DNA from: Halomonas halophila
Lineage (GTDB): Bacteria; Pseudomonadota; Gammaproteobacteria; Pseudomonadales; Halomonadaceae
Direction: 5' to 3'
Assembly (NCBI GenBank): GCA_002433675.1
Contig: DJIP01000233.1
Location: 1-7,024 of the forward strand
DNA length: 7,024 bases
The notes beneath the pieces were generated by a model. It saw nothing but the letters and a program-made list of their open reading frames with translations, did not search any database and was not told the origin of the DNA. Of the stretch, positions 1 to 5,039 are shown one piece after another. The position numbers and the translations under genes were made by a program. Each line of letters begins with the position of its first letter. Position 1 is the stretch's first letter.

Positions 1-791
1 TCAACATGGAGCTGTTCGTGCCCATGCTGGTATTTGTGGTGCTGGCCGACCGCCAGGCGCCGCTTGAGGACTACGCCTGGCTGGCGTTGGCCGGCGCCGT
101 GGTGGTAGTGGGGTCGGGGCTGCTGGTATGGCCGGTGGTGAAGTGGCTCAGGCTCGAGCCGAAGACCTTTGTGCCGCCGATGATGTTCAACAATTCCGGC
201 AACATGGGCATCCCGCTGCTGATCCTGGCCTTTGGTGAGCAGGCGCTGCCGGCGGCGGTGGTGCTGTTCATCGTCGAAATGCTGCTGCACTTCTCGCTGG
301 GACTGAAGATGCTGAGCCCGCATACGCCGTTGTGGCGGCTTCTGCGCATGCCTATCGTGCTGGCGAGCCTCGCGGGTCTGGCGGTCAATCTGTCCGGGCT
401 TTCGCTACCGGGCTGGCTGCTGGAGGCGATGCATATGCTGGGTGGTGTATGCATCCCGCTCTTGCTGTTCGCCCTGGGCGTGCGGATGCTCGATATCGAC
501 TTCGGTGACTGGAAGACCGGGCTGCTCGGCGCGGTGCTGTGCCCGCTGTCCGGGCTCTTGCTGGCCTGGCCGTTGATCATGCTGCTGGAACTCGAGGGAC
601 TCAAGGCCGCATCGCTATGGGTGTTCGCCGCTCTGCCGCCGGCGGTGCTCAACTACCTGGTGGCCGAACAGTATCGTCAGCAGCCGCATTCGGTGGCGTC
701 GCTTGTGTTGATCGGTAACCTCGGTAGTCTGATCGTCATGCCGATCGTGCTTGGCCTGGTGTTTGCTCATGTGATGCCGCCGGTGTCGTGA
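1..791 (+). CDS. AEC-family (auxin efflux carrier type) membrane transporter, 5'-truncated
   Basis: An integral inner-membrane permease, probably exporting or importing a small organic anion; the substrate cannot be told from sequence. The frame is open to the window's left edge, and the first visible residues (N-M-E-L-F-V-P-M-L-V-F) resemble the end of an internal helix, so the ATG at 6 is probably not the true start. About 262 residues are visible against roughly 300-320 usual for the family, so a short N-terminal piece is missing. Numbered from that Met, hydrophobic helices lie near 26-48, 69-100, 113-132, 141-161, 172-195, 203-220 and 230-255. Family hallmarks are the N-N-S-G-N-M-G-I-P stretch at 62-70, which forms the broken-helix signature of AEC proteins, and the A-L-P-P-A-V-L-N-Y segment at 209-217 followed by an A-E-Q-Y motif. 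It ends at TGA 789-791 with no clear terminator behind it. Family is firm; function is open. Confidence 0.88.
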   Translation, partial: NMELFVPMLVFVVLADRQAPLEDYAWLALAGAVVVVGSGLLVWPVVKWLRLEPKTFVPPMMFNNSGNMGIPLLILAFGEQALPAAVVLFIVEMLLHFSLGLKMLSPHTPLWRLLRMPIVLASLAGLAVNLSGLSLPGWLLEAMHMLGGVCIPLLLFALGVRMLDIDFGDWKTGLLGAVLCPLSGLLLAWPLIMLLELEGLKAASLWVFAALPPAVLNYLVAEQYRQQPHSVASLVLIGNLGSLIVMPIVLGLVFAHVMPPVS

Positions 792-810
792 GCCGGCAGC
801 GAGACAGGGC

Positions 811-839
811 TGTGCGCAACGAAGCTGGGAGGTTATGCT
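811..839 (+). promoter_or_regulatory. Weak candidate sigma-70 promoter for the lipoprotein gene
   Basis: TATGCT at 834-839 is a fair -10 match. The hexamer 17 bp upstream, TGTGCG at 811-816, is a poor -35. Transcription would start near 846, inside the palindrome at 841-855. The ~100-bp gap after the transporter stop leaves room for a promoter. This is inference from weak motif matches. Confidence 0.25.
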
Positions 840-840
840 G

Positions 841-855
841 TCGGCAGGCTGCCGA
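841..855. repeat. Perfect 15-bp palindrome upstream of the lipoprotein gene
   Basis: TCGGCAG, one central G (848), then CTGCCGA: two perfect 7-bp arms. It lies just downstream of the candidate -10 box and about 38 bp before the lipoprotein start codon. It could be an operator overlapping the transcription start, or a small 6-bp, 3-nt-loop hairpin in the leader RNA. Another CGGCAG occurs at 794-799. The dyad itself is certain; its role is not. Confidence 0.4.
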
Positions 856-880
856 TTCGTCGGTTCCATGCTCAATGGTT

Positions 881-886
881 AGGAGG
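881..886 (+). promoter_or_regulatory. Ribosome binding site fixing the lipoprotein start
   Basis: AGGAGG is a perfect Shine-Dalgarno core, 6 nt before the ATG at 893. It selects this ATG over the in-frame ATG at 788, which overlaps the transporter stop and would bury the lipoprotein signal peptide 35 residues inside the protein. Confidence 0.85.
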
Positions 887-892
887 ACTAAT

Positions 893-1348
893 ATGCAACT
901 CAGGACTTTGCTGGCGGGATCCGCCATGCTCGCCCTTTTGGCCGGCTGTGCGAGTGGCCCCAGCGACGAGGGTTCCGGTGGTGAAGCCATCCAGGCAACC
1001 TCGGCGACCTACCAGGGGACTCTGCCGTGCCGTAACTGCGACGGCATCGCCCTGACGGTCACCATGGAAGGTGAAGACCAGAGCGCCCCGGCGCAGCGCA
1101 CCTTCGATCTGACCGCGGCCTACCAGAACCATCCCCAGAATCCGCCGAACGAGAACTACTCCGGGAACTGGGATGTGCTGACCGGTACCGCCGACAATCC
1201 GGAGGCCACCGTCTACGAGCTGGTCCCCAACGGTGAAGGCCAGACCTACTACTTTATGCGCGTCAATCCGCAGACTCTGGAGCTGATCGACCCCCAGCGT
1301 CGTCGCTTCCAGAACAACGACATGCTGCAGCTGACCCGCCAGCAGTAA
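893..1348 (+). CDS. NlpE N-terminal-domain-like outer-membrane lipoprotein
   Basis: A 151-residue secreted lipoprotein. The start at 893 has a perfect AGGAGG and gives a classic signal: basic M-Q-L-R, a hydrophobic core, then lipobox L16-A-G-C19, so Cys19 would be lipidated after signal peptidase II cleavage. The residue after Cys19 is Ala, not Asp, which favours Lol sorting to the outer membrane. The mature part carries Y40-Q-G-T-L-P-C-R-N-C-D-G-I52, matching the NlpE signature (YxGxLPCxxCxGI) with its CxxC at C46/C49. A C-terminal strand region includes Y119-Y-F-M-R and L-E-L-I-D at 129-133. E. coli NlpE (about 236 residues) senses surface adhesion and lipoprotein defects through Cpx and was linked to copper tolerance; it has an extra C-terminal domain that is absent here. 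A Cpx role is therefore not established. It appears to be a single-gene unit closed by the hairpin at 1375-1405. Confidence 0.85.
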   Translation: MQLRTLLAGSAMLALLAGCASGPSDEGSGGEAIQATSATYQGTLPCRNCDGIALTVTMEGEDQSAPAQRTFDLTAAYQNHPQNPPNENYSGNWDVLTGTADNPEATVYELVPNGEGQTYYFMRVNPQTLELIDPQRRRFQNNDMLQLTRQQ

Positions 1349-1374
1349 GTCGCACGACATGCAAGTGTCGAACA

Positions 1375-1405
1375 CAAAGGGCGGCCCCAGGTGGGCCGCC
1401 CTTTG
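1375..1405. terminator. Strong hairpin, probably a bidirectional terminator
   Basis: A perfect 13-bp stem pairs 1375-1387 with 1393-1405 around the 5-nt loop CAGGT. The stem core GGGCGGCCC is flanked by AAA on the left and TTT on the right, so either strand yields a GC-rich stem ending in U's. The U tract is short (TTTGGCGTCTT on the plus strand, TTTGTGTT on the minus). It lies 27 bp after the lipoprotein stop and about 95 bp after the convergent PspA-like gene's stop, so it probably serves both. Confidence 0.8.
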
Positions 1406-1500
1406 GCGTCTTGACGTGATGGTATTGTGCCGCCCAGCCCGCTCGTCACCGCCTGGAGGCTGTTTCGAAGCGCCGGCGGTGCTCGCGCTGATCGCAGGGC

Positions 1501-2226
1501 TCATGCCCCACTGGGCGATTCGCCTGGAACGGCAGCCGCGCTCCCTTGGGCCTTCAGCCGGGCAAGCACACTCCTGGCGTCCATCGATCCCTCGAGGATA
1601 CCCGACGCCCTGAGGCGTCGATCTAGATCCTGGCCGCTGGTCTCTTCATCCAGCTCCTTGAGGGCCGTCGTGACCTCGGACTGGTGTTCCTGAGACGCGC
1701 GGATACGCTCGAAGCTGGATGTGATCTCCTCCATGTGTCCCTTTAGCCCGGTGCTGCAAGCGCCCAGCTTGCGCCCAAGGCCGGCGTTGCCTCGTCGCGC
1801 CTTGGCCAGTGTCAGTTCGCGCTGGTAGTGACGCAGTGACTGGGCTGCCTGTCCGAGATCCTCGCGCAGGGTCTGTTCCTGTCGCGACAAGGCTTCGGCG
1901 TGCTGTCGCTGTGAGGTCAATTGGCTTTCGAGCTCGGCGATGCGGCTGGCCACGGCCAAGGCCAGCGCTTCATCGTCCTGTTCGAGGGCTGCGCGAGCCT
2001 GGTGCTCTCTGGCTTCGAGCTGCTCGGCCAGTTGCTGGTTGTGGCGCTCGAGCTGTCTGTGTTCGGCGATCAGGCCGGCGAGATCGAGGCGAGCCTGGTG
2101 CAAGGCCTGCTCGGCCTCACGGATCTCCTGGGCCATGATCCGCAAGGCGTTGGCGTCCACCAGTTTCTCGACGGGTTCGTGAGCCGAGGCGCGCATCAGG
2201 GTATTCAGTTTCGTCCACAGTGACAT
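1501..2226 (-). CDS. PspA/IM30-family coiled-coil membrane-stress protein (YjfJ-like)
   Basis: A 241-residue, largely helical protein of the PspA/IM30/Vipp1 family, whose members bind the inner face of the cytoplasmic membrane and oligomerise (ESCRT-III-like) to stabilise it under stress. The N-terminus M-S-L-W-T-K-L-N-T-L-M can form the short membrane-binding helix. Residues about 30-145 are a long charged coiled coil (R-I-M-A-Q-E-I-R-E-A-E-Q-A-L at 29-42). A less ordered stretch follows (145-160), then another helix (162-195). The end, Q-D-L-D-R-R-L-R-A-S-G-I at 199-210 with R-S-V-L-A-R-L-K at 218-225, resembles the tail of E. coli YjfJ rather than classical PspA. The start at 2226 has GGAG in the end of the upstream gene, which stops 5 bp earlier, so the two genes are very probably co-transcribed and translationally coupled. 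No pspB, pspC or pspF is present. The subfamily assignment is from memory of E. coli sequences. Confidence 0.85.
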   Translation of the reverse strand: MSLWTKLNTLMRASAHEPVEKLVDANALRIMAQEIREAEQALHQARLDLAGLIAEHRQLERHNQQLAEQLEAREHQARAALEQDDEALALAVASRIAELESQLTSQRQHAEALSRQEQTLREDLGQAAQSLRHYQRELTLAKARRGNAGLGRKLGACSTGLKGHMEEITSSFERIRASQEHQSEVTTALKELDEETSGQDLDRRLRASGILEGSMDARSVLARLKAQGSAAAVPGESPSGA

Positions 2227-2231
2227 GGTGG

Positions 2232-2501
2232 CTACTCCGTGTATTCCTTGAGAAGCTGCTGGGTGCGTGCCTCGGAGATGCGATTGTGAAAGCGTCGGCT
2301 CTCGTGGTCATCGCGCAGGGTCTTTGACAGGGTGATGGTGGTCGAGACCAGAAACAGCGAACACACCCCGAGGTAGCCCTTGACCAGCAGGTCGATGGGC
2401 GCCATCACGATACCGACGGCCATGGCGATCAACGCGACGGCAAAGGTGACCTTGACGAAGAACAGCCAGCCTGACGAATTGTTGCTCGCTTCATTTTCCA
2501 T
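2232..2501 (-). CDS. Small inner-membrane protein, YiaA/YiaB two-helix family
   Basis: An 89-residue protein with a short polar N-terminus (M-E-N-E-A-S-N-N-S-S), a first membrane helix at about 12-34, a second at about 43-58, and a charged C-terminal tail (60-89) probably in the cytoplasm. The segment L39-V-K-G-Y43 followed by L-S-K-T-L-R-D at 58-64 fits the YiaA/B signature, in which a K-G-Y leads into the second helix and a K-x-x-R-D motif ends it. E. coli YiaA carries two such units; this protein has one. The family's biochemical function is unknown. AGGAGA (plus-strand 2507-2512) sits 5 nt upstream of the ATG and supports this start. It is the first gene of a two-gene operon with the PspA-like gene, suggesting it is a membrane partner or anchor of that protein; this is inference. 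Confidence 0.8.
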   Translation of the reverse strand: MENEASNNSSGWLFFVKVTFAVALIAMAVGIVMAPIDLLVKGYLGVCSLFLVSTTITLSKTLRDDHESRRFHNRISEARTQQLLKEYTE

Positions 2502-2511
2502 GGAGATCTCC
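2502..2511. repeat. 10-bp palindrome overlapping the Shine-Dalgarno of the YiaA/B gene
   Basis: GGAGATCTCC is perfectly self-complementary and lies directly next to the start codon (reading leftward). It contains most of the ribosome binding site AGGAGA. It could be accidental, or a protein or RNA contact site; as a hairpin it would have only a 3-bp stem. Confidence 0.35.
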
Positions 2512-2536
2512 TGCTTTCAGGGTGGTGGGTCCGACA

Positions 2537-2581
2537 TCGCCAACCGGGTGTGGCGAGTGTGGCGTCGATGGCACTATGGCG
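2537..2581. promoter_or_regulatory. Phased TGGC repeats and dyad in the divergent intergenic region
   Basis: Four TGGC tetramers start at 2551, 2560, 2569 and 2577, so they are 9, 9 and 8 bp apart. The first two sit in a near-perfect tandem repeat GTGTGGCG (2548-2555 and 2557-2564). TCGCCA at 2537-2542 and TGGCGA at 2551-2556 form a 6-bp inverted repeat with an 8-bp spacer. The array lies 36-80 bp upstream of the minus-strand YiaA/B start, in the region expected to hold the operon's promoter, and about 110 bp before the XRE gene. Operator function is inferred; no confident -35/-10 pair was found for either direction. Confidence 0.35.
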
Positions 2582-2688
2582 AGGCCTGAGCACGGCGCGC
2601 CAGCAGGTTCCGCAAGGTAGCGTGTTGTTGAACTGTGGGTCGCGTATGCTGCTACCTTGGCCGGGCTTTCGACGATGGGGACGCGAAG

Positions 2689-3465
2689 ATGGCGCAGACG
2701 GTGGCAATCGTGGATACGCTCAAGGCGGCCCTGCGGGCCAATGGCGTCACCTATCAGCAGGTGGCACAGGCGCTTGGTCTGTCCGAGGCCAGCGTGAAGC
2801 GGCTGTTTGCCGAGCGTCAGTTTTCGCTGCAGCGCCTGGATCAGGTGTGTGCGCTGATAGGTCTCGAGATCACCGACCTGGTGCGCCAGCTGGAGCCGCA
2901 GTCGCTGGTCGACGCGATTGCGCCAGAGCTTGAGCAGGAGCTGGTTTCGGACCTGTCGCTGATGCTGGTGGCCTTCTGTGCGCTCAATCGCTGGCGCTTC
3001 GAGGATATCTGCGCGACCTATTCGCTCAGCGAGCCCCAGGTGGTGACGCATCTGGTGCGGCTAGATCGTATGGGATTGATCGAGCTGCTGCCGGGCAATC
3101 GTATCAAGCTGTTGATCAGCTACGACTTCCAGTGGCAGCCGCAGGGGCCGATCCAGCGCTTCTTCGAGTCCAGGGTGCAGGAGGATTTTCTGGCGTGTCG
3201 CTTCGATCGCCCAGGAGAGATGAGACTGTTCGTCAATGGCATGCTTTCGGTACGCTCTAATGAAGTGATGCAGCAGAAGCTTCGTCGGCTGGCGCTGGAC
3301 CTTCGTCATTGTCATCAGGAAGATCTGTCGCTGCCGCTGGAGCAGCGCTTCGGCGTCAGTCTGATGGTCGCCATGCGCCCTTGGGAGATGGAGGTGTTTC
3401 GCCGCTACCGCCGCCCCGAGAGCGACAAGTGCTATCCAGGACACGGTGCCAAGCAGGATCATTGA
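2689..3465 (+). CDS. XRE-type HTH transcriptional regulator with C-terminal winged-helix-like region
   Basis: A 258-residue probable DNA-binding regulator. The ATG at 2689 is preferred over the in-frame ATG at 2635 because residues upstream (V-C-C-Y-L-G-R) do not look coding, GGGGA lies about 8 nt before 2689, and the HTH then starts at the usual distance from the N-terminus. Residues about 7-67 form a Cro/C1-type five-helix fold: L-K-A-A-L-R at 11-16, T-Y-Q-Q-V-A-Q-A-L-G-L at 21-31, recognition helix S-E-A-S-V-K-R-L-F at 32-40, and L-D-Q-V-C-A-L-I-G at 50-58. Residues about 96-145 look like a second helix-turn-helix with a wing (F-E-D-I-C-A-T-Y-S-L-S-E-P-Q-V-V-T-H-L then D-R-M-G-L-I-E-L-L). 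The rest (150-258) is mixed helical without a recognised ligand domain. It is divergent from the YiaA/B-PspA pair and 46 bp upstream of radA with no terminator between, so it may regulate the former and share a transcript with the latter. Target and signal are unknown. Confidence 0.82.
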   Translation: MAQTVAIVDTLKAALRANGVTYQQVAQALGLSEASVKRLFAERQFSLQRLDQVCALIGLEITDLVRQLEPQSLVDAIAPELEQELVSDLSLMLVAFCALNRWRFEDICATYSLSEPQVVTHLVRLDRMGLIELLPGNRIKLLISYDFQWQPQGPIQRFFESRVQEDFLACRFDRPGEMRLFVNGMLSVRSNEVMQQKLRRLALDLRHCHQEDLSLPLEQRFGVSLMVAMRPWEMEVFRRYRRPESDKCYPGHGAKQDH

Positions 3466-3511
3466 GCGTCGCCCACCAACGAACCCGACTTAACCGATAG
3501 AGAGAGGATTC

Positions 3512-4888
3512 ATGGCCAAGGCCAAGAGCGCCTTCGTGTGCACCGAGTGCGGTGCCGAGTACCGCAAATGGCAGGGGCAGTGTTCCAGTTGCCAGGAGTG
3601 GAACACCTTGACCGAGGTGCGCTTGTCTTCGCCCGCGCGAAGCGGGTCGAGCGCCGGCACGCCGGCGCGCGGTGGCTACGCCGGCAGCCTGTCGCGCGAG
3701 GTGGTGGATCTGGCCAACGTGGATCTGTCCGAGGTGCCGCGACTGTCGTCGACCTTTGCCGAGTTCGATCGTGTGCTCGGCGGCGGTCTGGTCCCGGGTT
3801 CCGCGGTGCTGCTGGGCGGCCACCCCGGCGCCGGCAAGTCCACCTTGCTGCTGCAGACCGCCTGCAAGCTGGCCCAGCAGCGCAGCGTGCTCTACGTCAC
3901 CGGCGAGGAGTCGCTGTCCCAGGTGGCGATGCGCGCCCACCGCCTGCAGCTGCCGACCCAGGGCCTCAAGATGCTGGCGGAGACCAGCGTCGAGACCATT
4001 CTGGCGGTGGCCGAGCGTGAGCGCCCCGAGGTGCTGGTGATCGACTCGATCCAGACCATGCATCTGGAGGACATCTCGTCGGCGCCGGGGGGCGTGGCCC
4101 AGGTGCGCGAATCCGCGGCGGCGCTGACCCGATTCGCCAAGCAGTCCAGCACGGTGCTGCTGCTGGTCGGTCACGTCACCAAGGACGGCAGCCTGGCCGG
4201 GCCCAAGGTGCTCGAGCACATGATCGATGCCTCCCTGTTGCTGGAAGGCGGCGCCGATTCCCGCTTCCGTACCCTGCGCGGCCAGAAGAACCGCTTCGGT
4301 GCGGTCAACGAGCTGGGCGTCTTCGCCATGCTGGAACATGGCATGAAGGAGGTGAAGAACCCCAGCGCGATCTTCCTTTCGCGTCAGCATGAGCAGGCCC
4401 CCGGCAGCCTGGTGATGGTGGTGTGGGAAGGCACTCGGCCGATCCTGGTGGAGGTGCAGGCGCTGCTCGACGAGTCGGCGCTGGGTAACCCGCGTCGCGT
4501 CGCCGTGGGCCTGGATGCCAATCGTCTGTCGATGCTGCTGGCGGTGCTGCACCGTCACGGTGGCCTGTTCACCGGCGACCAGGACGTCTTTCTCAACGTC
4601 GTCGGCGGGGTCAAGGTGCTGGAGACCAGTGCCGACCTGGCGGTCTTGCTGGCGGTGGTGTCGAGCCTGCAGGGCAGGGCACTACCACGTGAGCTGGTGG
4701 TATTCGGCGAGGTCGGCCTGTCCGGCGAGATTCGACCCGTGCCGAGCGGCCAGGAGCGTATCGTCGAGGCCGCCAAGCACGGTTTTACCCGCGCCATCGT
4801 GCCCCGGGGCAATGCCCCCAAGACATCCCCGGCAGGGATGGAGGTGGTGGCCGTGGACAAGCTCGCCGACGCCCTCGAAGTGCTGTAA
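3512..4888 (+). CDS. radA: DNA repair protein RadA (Sms), branch-migration ATPase
   Basis: A full-length 458-residue RadA (E. coli 460), a cytoplasmic RecA-like motor that drives branch migration of recombination intermediates during repair. Domains in order: an N-terminal C4 zinc finger with C10, C13, C24 and C27; a low-complexity Ser/Gly/Ala/Arg linker (about 38-60); a RecA-like ATPase core with Walker A G103-H-P-G-A-G-K109-S-T and Walker B V-L-V-I-D178; the RadA-specific K259-N-R-F-G263 motif; and a C-terminal Lon-protease-like domain from about 285. In that domain E-T-S-A-D-L-A-V (371-378) and F-G-E-V-G-L-S-G-E-I-R-P-V (398-410) match E. coli RadA closely. The fold serves as a scaffold in RadA and proteolysis is not established. 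All expected motifs are intact. The start has AGAGAGGA about 5 nt upstream. The gene follows the XRE gene by 46 bp, so read-through from it is likely. Confidence 0.98.
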   Translation: MAKAKSAFVCTECGAEYRKWQGQCSSCQEWNTLTEVRLSSPARSGSSAGTPARGGYAGSLSREVVDLANVDLSEVPRLSSTFAEFDRVLGGGLVPGSAVLLGGHPGAGKSTLLLQTACKLAQQRSVLYVTGEESLSQVAMRAHRLQLPTQGLKMLAETSVETILAVAERERPEVLVIDSIQTMHLEDISSAPGGVAQVRESAAALTRFAKQSSTVLLLVGHVTKDGSLAGPKVLEHMIDASLLLEGGADSRFRTLRGQKNRFGAVNELGVFAMLEHGMKEVKNPSAIFLSRQHEQAPGSLVMVVWEGTRPILVEVQALLDESALGNPRRVAVGLDANRLSMLLAVLHRHGGLFTGDQDVFLNVVGGVKVLETSADLAVLLAVVSSLQGRALPRELVVFGEVGLSGEIRPVPSGQERIVEAAKHGFTRAIVPRGNAPKTSPAGMEVVAVDKLADALEVL

Positions 4889-4902
4889 CCCCATCCATGA
4901 AC

Positions 4903-4962
4903 TGATCACCAGGGCGTCAGACCATACCCTGATCACCGCCTGTTACCCGTGACGTGATCAGG
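4903..4962. repeat. Three TGATCA palindromes, two forming a 9-bp inverted repeat, between radA and selD
   Basis: TGATCA occurs at 4903-4908, 4930-4935 and 4955-4960. The first two sit in identical CTGATCACC copies (4902-4910 and 4929-4937, 27 bp apart). The second and third form a perfect inverted repeat, CCTGATCAC (4928-4936) and GTGATCAGG (4954-4962), with a 17-nt spacer. CAGGG at 4910-4914 can also pair with CCCTG at 4927-4931. No U tract follows, so it is not a convincing intrinsic terminator for radA. The sites lie about 45-105 bp upstream of a candidate selD -10 box, a position suited to regulator binding. The repeats are seen; the function is inferred. Confidence 0.5.
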
Positions 4963-5006
4963 AGGATGGTGACTGCGCCGTGCCGATTCCGCCGGTCCTG
5001 CTGGTG

Positions 5007-5012
5007 TAGAAT
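5007..5012 (+). promoter_or_regulatory. Candidate -10 box for the selD-mnmH operon
   Basis: TAGAAT matches the sigma-70 -10 consensus at five of six positions. Transcription would begin near 5019, giving a leader of about 20 nt. No good -35 is found 16-18 bp upstream (region 4983-4990), so an activator may be needed or the site may be wrong. Confidence 0.4.
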
Positions 5013-5027
5013 GGGCCCATCATTGCC

Positions 5028-5034
5028 AAGGAGA
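5028..5034 (+). promoter_or_regulatory. Ribosome binding site of selD
   Basis: AAGGAGA lies 5 nt before the ATG at 5040, at normal spacing. It confirms that start, which also aligns the N-terminus (S-A-I-R-L-T-Q-Y-S-H-G-A-G-C) with E. coli SelD. Confidence 0.8.
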
Positions 5035-5039
5035 CTTCC

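Noticed and set aside
788..892. N-terminal extension of the NlpE-like protein from the ATG at 788
   Set aside because: It would put 35 residues before the signal peptide and lacks a good ribosome binding site, whereas ATG 893 has a perfect AGGAGG.
2599..2633. Possible sigma-54 promoter (CACG...TTGC on the minus strand) for the PspA-like operon, as in classical psp
   Set aside because: The essential GG of the -24 element is AA and the distance to the GC of the -12 element is one base too long.
3356..4558. Long minus-strand open frame (400 codons) opposite radA
   Set aside because: Its product is extremely rich in His, Gln, Arg and Gly with no recognisable fold, as expected from reading a GC-rich gene backwards, and the plus strand clearly encodes complete RadA.
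4622..4648. Ser373 of RadA as an active Lon-type protease residue
   Set aside because: The same E-T-S-A-D-L-A stretch is present in E. coli RadA, where the Lon-like domain is regarded as structural; nothing here argues for proteolysis.
4928..4962. Inverted repeat after radA as an intrinsic terminator
   Set aside because: The 17-nt loop is large, the stem is only 9 bp, and GGAGGATGG rather than a T tract follows; a regulatory reading fits better.
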